Assembly (NCBI RefSeq): GCF_000417875.1
Contig: NW_006920881.1
Coordinates: forward strand, 253,999-317,998
DNA from: Pseudozyma flocculosa PF-1
Lineage: Eukaryota; Basidiomycota; Ustilaginomycetes; Ustilaginales; Ustilaginaceae
Reading direction: 5' to 3'
DNA length: 64,000 bases
Each line of letters starts with the position of its first letter. The stretch's first letter is position 1. Positions 53,908 to 62,660 of the stretch are shown one piece after another. The notes below the pieces were generated by a model, which saw only the letters and a program-made list of their open reading frames with translations, made no database searches and had not been told where the DNA came from. The translations under genes and the position numbers were made by a program.

Positions 53908-56461
53908 CTAGGCCGCACCGGCGCCACCGCCGCCCCAGTCCCAGAGCCACTCGTCGAGGTCGAAGCGCACCTTCCTCGCCAGCGTCGCCACCACCGTGTA
54001 CCCGACGTTTGTGCGGAAGTTCACGCTGCCGCCCAGCCGGTCTGGCGCCGAGGTGCGGACGAGCATGCGTCGGCTGACGAGGTTGTTGATCTGCGCGGGG
54101 CAGGAGGGTGGCGAGGACGTAAAGGGGGCCGATCTGGTCAGCTGGTGGCTCACTCGCAGCGAGAGAGGGAGAGGGCGAGGGAGGGATTCGGCTGGCATGC
54201 ACGTACCTGCGTGTAAACGCCGACGCTCCTCGCGCGCTCCTCCCACATGGCGCCGACATCGCCCTCGACTTCGAGGCCATTGGCATCGACCTCGCCGGGC
54301 ACGACCGAGAGCGCGAGCTGGTTGTTGAGCTCGGGACCGCACTCGGTGATGAGGGCCTGGAAGATGCTGAGGAGCCGGTCGACGGGAAACGACTTGGGAC
54401 CGAGCAGTTCCTGCCGGTTCAGGTTCTCGGTCGCCCCTTCCTCCATCGCGCCATTCTTGGCTCCGCGCGCGCGACGGACGATCCTCCTGCCTCGACCCGG
54501 CCCGAACTTGCGCCCGCCCGTGCCACCCTTTGACGCGGCCGAGGACTGGCCGATGAGCGAGCTGTCTCGCAAAAAGTAGCGCACGTCGAGGCGCGACGGG
54601 TTGTACGAGGCGAGGAAGGACGAGAGGAGCAGGAACGTCGGGATCAGCGGCAGCGAGGCGAGCGTCGACGTGTTGGCCAGCTGCGTCGACACTGCCGGGC
54701 ACGGTCCAGGGGCGAGTGGCAGGACAGGACGACAGAGGTCAGCAGGAGTGGTCCACGCAGGAGCGAGGGGTGACGTTCCGACTCACGGCGTCTCTTCTTG
54801 GTCCTCTCGGCATCGCGTTCGCGCCACTCTTCCTGATCAATCTTGGTCTCCTCATCGACCATGAGCAGGTCTTCATCGACGGCCTCGATCTGCGGATTGT
54901 TGCCGGCCTCCTCGCCTGCCGGTGCTTCCACCTGGAGCCTAGCCCTTTCGGCACTGGCCGTGAGACGATCCTCGCAAGCCTTGATGCTCTGATGCCGCGC
55001 TTCTTCCGTCCACTCCTTCGGGCCGACCTCGCTGGTCTGGAGACGGACGAGGACGTCTCTGAAGAGGTGTGATGATGCCAGCAGGAGCAGCTGGGTGTCT
55101 CCGGTCGTAGCTGTCATAGACCCGCCGTGCAGCCCACAGAAAGACGAAGGTGGCGTCAGCACAGTGATCCAGTTGAAGCGCACGGGCACCGCGTACCTGA
55201 GCGGTGCACCCACCTTCGCCAGCTTGCACGGGCACGACGAACGCGTGCCAGACGGCTGCACTCATGACCCGCATCTGGGCCACATCGCGTACGTGCGAGC
55301 TGATCGAGTCGTAGAAGAGACCGAGGTAGCTGCTGTACAGCCTGCGCAGCGAGTCCCTGTCGACCATCTCCATTGTGTCCCTGCGCTTGAGGATGCGGAA
55401 GACGTGCGGCTGGACGAGCCCGACTGCTGTGTTTGCGCGCATCCGCGTCTCGAGGACCGAACGGTGGTAGGCGGCGTAGAGCGGGTCGAAGTCGCGCAAG
55501 AGGATCGAGATGACTTCTGCGGGTGCGTGGCAAGAGGCTTTAGCAGGCGGCTCTAGCAAGCGGCGTTCCTCGAAAGCCATTCCGGAACGATCCTGTGCGC
55601 AGCCGAAGCTCACCTTCCTTTGTGTGACGGGGGAACCGGATGACGACGGGGCCGTGGACGGTGGTAAGGCCGCTCGGTGTGCGGTAGTTTGACCATGGCA
55701 AGCTCGAGACAAAGACCGTGGTGATGCGACCCTGCGAAGCAGTCTGCGATAGCGAACGAGGGAGTCGGCGCCCTGAGCTCCAACAGAACGTCTACGCCAG
55801 ACAGATCCATCGGTCTCTCTGCCGCCTTTGGTGGACTCACCAGTTCGCCGAGCCTGCAGAAGGTGGTCCAGACCGTCTCTGGCCACACGTCTCGGATCCT
55901 CTCCGCGTTCTCGATGAGCACAGCAACCTTGACGCTTGGGTTGGCGGAGAGGAGCGCAGAAACCCTCCAGAGAAACCAATCGAGCGAGCCATCGGCGCGC
56001 CTCGAGGTCGACGCCGGGGCAGTGGAGCCAAGCGACGCCTCTAGCGGCTCAAGCAGGTCTCGGAACAGGGCCGGAGCTGCACTCGAGGTCAGCGGCGAGA
56101 CCACCGTTGGATGGAGGCCCGACAGCGGCTGGTCCGCCAGCGTCCGTAGCACCATCTTGGCGTAGGAGGCGGTCCGAGCCGGGCTGCATGGATCTTGAAG
56201 CAGGATCGAGCCGGGCATCGGTTGGTGAGCCTGGCAGATCCGAGCGCGAGCATATGTAGAGACAGGGTCAGCGATCTGTCCAGACCGCAACGGTCGGTTC
56301 CCAGCCAGGAGCGAAGCAACAACCGCTCCGAGACTCACGGTGCCTAGCAGGTTGAGGAGCATGCGGAGCTGGGTCGTCCTGCCCGGGCATGCCAACGAGA
56401 TCTGCTCGAAGGTCTGGTCAGCATCGCCAGCCACGGCTGCTGCAGCATCGAGATCGGCCAT
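53908..56461 (-). CDS. ORC5: Origin recognition complex subunit 5
   Basis: Subunit of ORC, the six-protein complex that marks replication origins and loads MCM. Seven exons fit GT-AG and phase: 56461-56339, 56230-55841, 55731-55614, 55516-55214, 55110-54787, 54691-54207, 54090-53908; 641 residues. Landmarks: CPGRTTQLRMLLNLLG at the N-terminus; VAVLIENAERIRDVWPE (Walker B region); VFVSSLPWSNYRTPSG in exon 3; ISILLRDFDPLYAAY; and the C-terminal block FLLLSSFLASYNPSRLDVRYF with NLVSRRMLVRTSAP, typical of ORC5. The Walker A loop reads DPCSPART where GPxGTGKT is expected, so the ATP-binding GK is missing. Intron 1 (108 nt) is a stop-free multiple of three and would be read through as 36 extra residues if retained. 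The gene diverges from the DNA ligase gene. Confidence 0.92.
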
Positions 56462-56915
56462 GTCGTCGTCTGTGCCGATGTAGGACGCCCGAGATCCTGC
56501 CAGGTATGAGAAAAGGGTGAAGCTGAGGGCGGGGGAGGGTGTTGCGGTTGGCGAAGAAGGCGCCAGCGTGGAAAGGCACTTGGGGGAAGTGTTGCTCTCT
56601 CGAGCGCGGTGGGGCCAAGTCACGCTGGCCGCAGGCAGGCAGGGTTGCCCTGCACGGTTTGGCCGCTGCCCACCACCGACCCGACATACGTGCGTCGCTG
56701 CGGGCGAGAGGACGGCCGAGTGCCGAGCCAAGGCGTTTCGAGGGCGGGGCGAGGAAAAAGGTGGAGGTTGGACACGAAAACGGCGTCCTTCGATCCGATC
56801 CCGCTAGGTGCCTGCTTGGCTTGCTGAACGCGGCCTGCTTGCCTGCCCACCTGCCTTGCTGCACCACCACCACCACCTTTTCTGTGCTTGGCAGACCTCA
56901 GCCTCTTTTCCGACA
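56462..56915. promoter_or_regulatory. Divergent promoter, ORC5 / DNA ligase
   Basis: 454 bp shared upstream region between ORC5 (leftward) and the ligase gene (rightward), two DNA-replication or repair genes. A run of CACCAC precedes a TTGGCAG sequence at about 56886-56892 that could be a 5' UTR acceptor. I see no clear MCB (ACGCGT) box. Confidence 0.4.
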
Positions 56916-59333
56916 ATGCACCGGCTCATCCGACCAGCAGCGTGCTCGCTGGACGGACTGAGCAGCGCTGCTGGTGCAGTCGGAACTGCCGCTCGCCGTA
57001 TGGCCGGGGCACCCTCCTCGAGCACTCGCACCATCAGCAGCAGCAGCGGCGGTAGAGGCCTCACCACGCTGGCACCATCGGCTGTTCCGACCGGATCAAG
57101 CGGCTTGAGTATACAGCAGGTTCGATGGACACATCAACAGCCGCAGCAGCATCAGCAGGGGCACCACCGCGACGCAGCCTCGTCTCCGTTGGTTGAGCTG
57201 CGTCGCCTCCGCCAGCTCGTCCGCGAGGCCGATGCGACAAACTCGAAGCTCGACAAGGAGCGCATCCTGTCCGACTTCTCCGACCTGCAGCCCCTGCTCG
57301 CCTTCCTTTACGATGCCCACTCGCGGCTGCATATCACCTCTGGCAGCCTGAAGCGTCACCTCGACCGGCGGAAGGCCGACGCCGATTGGCAGCACAACGT
57401 GGCTCCACGCCTCACCACCTCCTCCAACAAGGCACAGGCACGCACCAAGCGTACCGCCATGATGGACTCGCTCGAGCAGCGCGTCGACCCGCCAGAAACC
57501 CTGCTCGAGCTCTTCCAGATGCTCAGGCAGAGGCGAGTGACGGGCGGCATGGCGCTCGCCACCGTCGCCGTCTTCCTCCAGCGCCACGGCATCCTGGCCG
57601 AGCACGACGACGCACTCTCCGACAGCAGCTCGGGCGACGCCGAGCTCGACAACCGCGAGAGCATCAGAAAGGTGCTCATGAAGCCCACGGTGCTCGAGAT
57701 CTTTATGCGATGCATCGATCGCAATCTCCAGGCGGGCTTCGGCGAAAAGATGCTCGTCCAGGCCTTCAACGGGCGGCACCGCCAGCAGCAAAATGACGAC
57801 GGCAATGACGCCGCAGAAAACGGGACAGCGGCAGACAAGGAGAGCGGAAAGGGGAAGCAGAGACTGGTCGACGAAGGCGATGCTGGCAATGGCTCGGTGC
57901 CGGGCATGAAGACTTCCACGTTCGAGGTGGCGCTGGGCAAGACGGTCATGCTCGACGAGCTGCCCGAGATCTTCACATCCAAGCAGGGCGAGCCGCAGGG
58001 CTGGTTCGCCAGCCGCAAGCTCGATGGCATCCGGTGCATCATCTTTGTGGACTTTGACCCAGACCTGCCATCGTCACCCGACCGGCCGCTAGTGATCCAG
58101 TCGATCCAGACCCTCTCCCGCACCGGCCGGGAGTTTACCACGCTCGAACTGATCAAGGCCGACCTCGCAGCGACGCTGCCCTCGAACCCGACGATACGAG
58201 CAATGGTGGAGCAGGAGCTCGTCCGGTCGCCGCAGCTATGCCACCAACGAGTACGGCTCGTGCTCGATGGCGAGACGTGCATGCTGACGAGACCGCCGGA
58301 CGGTGGTGCGGCAGTCGAGACCGACGCGGTGCCGGAAGGCGATCAAGGCGCCTTTGTCGCCGTTGCGAACCCGAACGCTTCGAAGGCGAGGCAGCAGCAC
58401 CCAGGCCGAGGCGAACGCGAAACGTTCGTCGAAAACTTCCGGGCCATCTCGGGCGCCATCCGGCGCAAGAAAGGCATCGTCCCTCGACCCCGCTACTTTC
58501 CATTTGATCTGCTGACAGAGCGCGAGTTTACGCTGTGGCGGGGCAAAGTGGCGCTAGTCGACGGCGCTGCTGCTGCGTCGTCTCCTCCGTCGTCGCCTGA
58601 CACAGAGCCGGCCTACGTGGCGCACCGCCCCTTTTCGTCGCGCGTTTCGACGCTGCAGTCCGTGGTGCGGTGGTGCCACGAAGCCAAGCCGGGCCAGAGC
58701 CGGACGCTGCGGCAGCTCGAGCAGCATCTCGTGCGCGGCGCGGACGAGGTCGATCCGCTGATCACGACGGCGCTCGAGCAAGGGTGGGAGGGGCTGATGC
58801 TGCGCCACTCGTCGTCGATCTATGTCGGCAAGCGGTCGGCGCACCTGCTCAAGCTCAAGCAGTGGCAGGACGCCGAGTACCGCATCGAGGCGGTCAACGT
58901 CGCGCCGATGCGCCTCTCGCTCGGCGGAGGCGGCGGGTACCGCGTGTGCGACGGCGTGGCGAGCGTCACGATCCGGCACAACGGCATCGAGGTGCGCGTC
59001 GGCAGCGGCTTTACGACCAAGCAGCGCGTCGAGTGGGCCAAGCACCCCGAGCGGATCAGGGGCAAGTGGTGCACCGTCGAGTACTTTGCCGAGAGCCAGA
59101 GCAACGCCAGGGATGGGAAGGTGGGCGCGGCGGGCGGCGCCGGTGCCGGTGCCGGCGGTGGTGATGGCGGTGGCGACGGTGGCGACAATGCCGGCGGCAG
59201 CGGCGGCGACAGCGACAGCGACGGTGTCAGAGGCGCTGAGCAGGACAAGGCGAGCGCAGAGCTGGACGGCGGACGAAGTCTGCGCTTCCCGCGCATCAAG
59301 CAGGTCTACCTCGAGGGCGGGAGGGACATGTAA
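56916..59333 (+). CDS. ATP-dependent DNA ligase, probably mitochondrial
   Basis: Seals nicks in duplex DNA through an adenylated-lysine intermediate. A single frame of 805 residues. Nucleotidyltransferase motifs in order: I, SRKLDGIRC (Lys about 368); III, LVLDGETC (about 450); IIIa, YFPFDLL (about 529); IV, EGLMLR (about 625); V, LLKLKQW (about 645). An OB-fold follows (GSGFTTKQRVEWAKHP; RGKWCTVEYF), closing with FPRIKQVYLEGGRDM and split by a Gly/Asp-rich insertion (about 735-785). The region before motif I (TVLEIFMRCIDRNLQAGFGEKMLVQAF, quoted here as EIFMRCIDRNLQAGFGEK) resembles the segment preceding the catalytic core in phage-type ligases. The start at 56916 opens with MHRLIRPAACS and continues Arg/Ser/Ala-rich with almost no acids for over 30 residues, a good matrix-targeting leader; an in-frame ATG at 56808 gives a poorer N-terminus. 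No BRCT or PCNA motif seen, so not the nuclear Lig1 or Lig4. Confidence 0.88.
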   Translation: MHRLIRPAACSLDGLSSAAGAVGTAARRMAGAPSSSTRTISSSSGGRGLTTLAPSAVPTGSSGLSIQQVRWTHQQPQQHQQGHHRDAASSPLVELRRLRQLVREADATNSKLDKERILSDFSDLQPLLAFLYDAHSRLHITSGSLKRHLDRRKADADWQHNVAPRLTTSSNKAQARTKRTAMMDSLEQRVDPPETLLELFQMLRQRRVTGGMALATVAVFLQRHGILAEHDDALSDSSSGDAELDNRESIRKVLMKPTVLEIFMRCIDRNLQAGFGEKMLVQAFNGRHRQQQNDDGNDAAENGTAADKESGKGKQRLVDEGDAGNGSVPGMKTSTFEVALGKTVMLDELPEIFTSKQGEPQGWFASRKLDGIRCIIFVDFDPDLPSSPDRPLVIQSIQTLSRTGREFTTLELIKADLAATLPSNPTIRAMVEQELVRSPQLCHQRVRLVLDGETCMLTRPPDGGAAVETDAVPEGDQGAFVAVANPNASKARQQHPGRGERETFVENFRAISGAIRRKKGIVPRPRYFPFDLLTEREFTLWRGKVALVDGAAAASSPPSSPDTEPAYVAHRPFSSRVSTLQSVVRWCHEAKPGQSRTLRQLEQHLVRGADEVDPLITTALEQGWEGLMLRHSSSIYVGKRSAHLLKLKQWQDAEYRIEAVNVAPMRLSLGGGGGYRVCDGVASVTIRHNGIEVRVGSGFTTKQRVEWAKHPERIRGKWCTVEYFAESQSNARDGKVGAAGGAGAGAGGGDGGGDGGDNAGGSGGDSDSDGVRGAEQDKASAELDGGRSLRFPRIKQVYLEGGRDM

Positions 59334-59391
59334 AATCGCCGCTGACGTGCGGTGGGGGGTTGGGCAACTGATGGTCGTGCCGCATTCGTCG
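59334..59391. terminator. Compact convergent 3' end
   Basis: Only 58 bp separate the stop codons of the ligase and CofD-family genes, so their 3' UTRs almost surely overlap. No canonical AATAAA is evident in the gap. Confidence 0.4.
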
Positions 59392-62300
59392 CTATGTCCC
59401 GTCGGCGCGGTCTTGACCAGAGGCAGTGATGACGTCGAGGGCGTAACGGATGGCCTTTTCGTCAAACTTGGGTCGGCCATTGTCCATCCACGCCGAGGGA
59501 TGCACCTTGACGCAGGCGATGCCTTGTTGCTGCGGATTCGTCGCACGCACGCAGGCAGGGAGGTAGGGGCGGTTCCGGAATCGTCGGTTCCGATTCAGCG
59601 ATGTCCGTCTGTGGATGGAGAGGGGTGGATCGAGGGACGAGACGTACCTGCAGGGCCTTTGTGTCGATGTGGATCTGACCTTCCTGAAAGTAGACGAGGT
59701 GCGAGACGAACTGAGACGGTTTCCACCTCGTTTCCTGGCCGGGTACGTCGATTCGATTGAGCGAGGCGGTAATCGCACTGCGCTCCCCGCCACGTCGACG
59801 CATCAGCAGACCCGCAAAAAGGGCGGGGCATGTCAGGCTTGCCGGTGGTCGATGATCGACAGGGGGTTGAAAGGGGGGCCAAGGGACGCACCTGATGAAA
59901 TCGCAAGCGGATAGGTTGTGCGTTTCGCGGTCGTGGATCGTGTTGAGGAGGAGGATCTTGTACCGCAACGTCGACGAGGTGGCGATGTGCGTCCCGACTC
60001 CGCGGAGGATCAGACAGGGTATGAGCGACGTCCATAGCGAGCCGCTGCTCGAAGGATCCCGAGGAGGAGGCCAGGAAAGCGGGTCAGGACCGACGAAGGT
60101 CGAGGCACAGTGACTCGGTCGCGGTGGGCGGATGAGGCGAGGGGACAAACGCACCACGAGTAGATCAGGGTCCGGCTTTGATCCAGGCTCGAGAGGAACG
60201 TCGGGTTCGGGGCGGGGTAGATTTCGTTTCGGTAGGCCTGCGATGCGCCGCCGAGCCGGGCGGACAGCGAGAGGAGGGCAAGGAGCGATCGGCTTCTCTG
60301 TCAGTGCCGGATCGGATGGGATCGAACCGTGACCGCGTCTGAACGAGGGGCTCACATTGACGTAAAATATCCCTGTTTGGCCACACAAAAAGCACGACAG
60401 TGTTCACGAGGACAAGGAAAAGGATGAGGAGGGAAAGAGAAAGAGGCCGGACGTGTCAGTCCGTCGACCCCGGTGTACGAGCGTCTGCGTCGCTCGGTGC
60501 TGCTGCACTCACTTTCGATGGGCGCGGAAAGGAGCTGCGCCTCGCCTCCGTCGACGCTGCCGCCATCCTTGCTGAAGACGATGTTGCCCGATCCGCCCAG
60601 TCCGTCGTCGTCGTCGTCGTCTTCTTCTTCCGTGCCGTCGCCTCCGCGTCCCGTTGCTCGAGACGCGTCGCGGTAGCCCGCACCCTCGCCGTCGCTGTGG
60701 TCGTCGTCGTCGTCCGGATCCAGCCCGTCTCCCGTGTTGCCGACCGTCGTCCGACCCCGGTGTCGATACGCCAGCGAGGCCGGTGTGTGCATGCTCGAGC
60801 CGAACTTGGACGTTTCCCGGCTCATTGGCGCGGTCGAAGAGGACGAAGGCGGCAGCACGAGGCTGCCCGACATCGAGTCGTACGACGTCCCCAGCTGGTG
60901 GTCCTCTGGACGGTCGGCTTCCTGCCCGACCAGTTCGACCTCGGACTCGAGGTCGGCGGCCGAGACGCTCTCACTGAGGTGGCTCCTCCCTGACGGCGTT
61001 GTCGTCGTCGCGATCCGGGCGAGGGCGTCGTGGAGATCCACTGGGCCTCTGCGATCGAACGGCTCAAAGATGGCCGAAGAGGGCGTGCCCGGCTCCAGCG
61101 TCGATGCCTTGGTCGCCCCGCCATCTACCGTCCTGCGCGACCTCCTCGACGTCGCAGCGGAGCTGGGAGCCGCCTTGACGGCGGGATGCGAGATCTCGCA
61201 CTGACCCACGACCACCTCGCCGTCCTCGAGCTGCGCCGCGATGGTGGCAGTGTGGTTGGTGTTGATGACGGGCACGACCTTGCTTCCGCACTGGGCGGCA
61301 TCGATCTGGGTCGTGGCGCTAAAGAGGAAGATGGCGCTCTGGATGCTGCGAAAGAACTTTTGGGCGGCGGCGAGAAAGAAGTTGCCGATGGACGCGCCGC
61401 GGAAGTTGAAGTTGCGATGGGCGCGGCGGAGAACCTCGGACTCGAAGTGGACCAGGAAGCCGCGAATGACTTCCTTGCGGTCCGACTCGATGCCGCGCCA
61501 GAGCGGGTGGCGGCCCTCGAGGATGTCGTGCCACTCTTGCTTGATGGCGCGCGACGAGCCGGTGCTGGGGAGGCGGTAGGAGAGGAGGGCATGCAGCGCG
61601 GCGTTGGACGGGGGCGGTACGTAGGCTTCGGGATACGGGAAGGGCGTCGGGTGTGGCCGAGAGGGGATAGGGATCAGGCGGTTGAGGCGGGATCGAAGGT
61701 CGCCGATCGAAGGTCCACCGAGCACGCGGATGATCTCAGACGACGATCCGCCGTTGTCGGATACGGGCATGACATAGGTTGCCCCGGGCGTCGCCGAGAC
61801 GAGGTCATTGTAACCGCTGCCACCGCTGATGACGAGGATCTCTCCTGGGCCGGTGTTGTGGCCGGTCTGCGGTAATGGTGGCTGCTGCTGCTGTTGCTGC
61901 TGTGCAGGTTGCTGCTGCTGCTGCTGTTGCCTCAGTGGAGTCATGGTATCTCTGCGCAGGTTAAGTGGTATAGCGGTCGCCGTCGCTGTCCCTGTCGCCG
62001 ACCTGACGGCAGGAGCAGGAGCAGGGGCAGGAGCGGAGGCCTTGGACTGCGCCACGGCGATGGGGTGGTCGGCAGCAACAGCACCGGTGTGCCTCTGCTG
62101 CGGATGCGGGAGCGGGTGGTGCGGTATCCGGCCCACGTCGACGGCAGGGTTGAGCGAGGGCGACGTCTCTGCGCTGAGCGGGTCGATGGGCGAGTTAAAG
62201 AGGCTGCTGGTGATGGAGCTGGTCGGGTGGATGCGCGGCGTGTGGATGTCCGGGTTGCTCGTCGTCGGCGAGCTGTAGCCGTCGGTGTTATCGCTGCGAA

Positions 62301-62403
62301 AGTGCTGGGCGTGGGCGTGGTGCGATGCGCTCATCCTGTGCAGTGGCCCAGCTTGGGAAGAGACGACGACTACAGCGGCGGCGGCGGTGGTGGTGGTTGC
62401 CAT
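59392..62403 (-). CDS. CofD/UPF0052 family protein (YNL011C type)
   Basis: Member of the CofD/YvcK-like family; the fungal members (yeast YNL011C) have no established function. Six exons: 62403-60513, 60372-60356 (17 nt), 60237-60155, 60044-59892, 59777-59648, 59529-59392; 803 residues. After a disordered head with poly-Gln (QQQQQQQPAQQQQQQQ near 155) and Ala-Pro repeats, the fold begins: LVISGGSGYNDLV and MPVSDNGGSSSEIIRVLGG (nucleotide-binding loops), GDLRSRLNRLI, RGASIGNFFLAAAQKFF, FLFSATTQI and GQCEISHP. A long acidic insertion of about 190 residues separates these from the C-terminal half assembled from the small exons: RIFYVN, NEIYPAPNPTFLSSL, LIYSCGSLWTSLIPCLILRG, LLLNTIHDRETHNLSACDFI, YALDVI. 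The joins restore family-like motifs across every junction, which strongly supports the model. Start at 62403 (MATTTTAAAA) is the likeliest of several ATGs. Confidence 0.9.
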
Positions 62404-62660
62404 GAGGCACGAGAGTGGGCCGTCAGACCAACACCTCTGTCCATCTTGCTCTTTGCACAGACGCACGGCCACGCGACATCTTCCCGCCGCGCACGGCCCT
62501 CGTTGCCTCCCTGCCTCCACCTCGACGGCACCACGACGAGCACACACACACACACACAAAGCATCGACGGGCAGACAGGCAGCGCCGGCGACGACAGCCA
62601 CCGCCGCCTCACTGGCTCGCATTGCATCCAGCCTCTACCTCGACCTCGGCCCCCACCCCT
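62404..62660. promoter_or_regulatory. Promoter of CofD-family gene, with CA repeat
   Basis: 257 bp between the ABC-F stop and the CofD-family start, both leftward, so it must hold one gene's 3' end and the next one's promoter. Contains a (CA)9 microsatellite at 62541-62558. Confidence 0.5.
62541..62558. repeat. CA dinucleotide repeat
   Basis: Nine CA units in the upstream region of the CofD-family gene. Confidence 0.85.
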
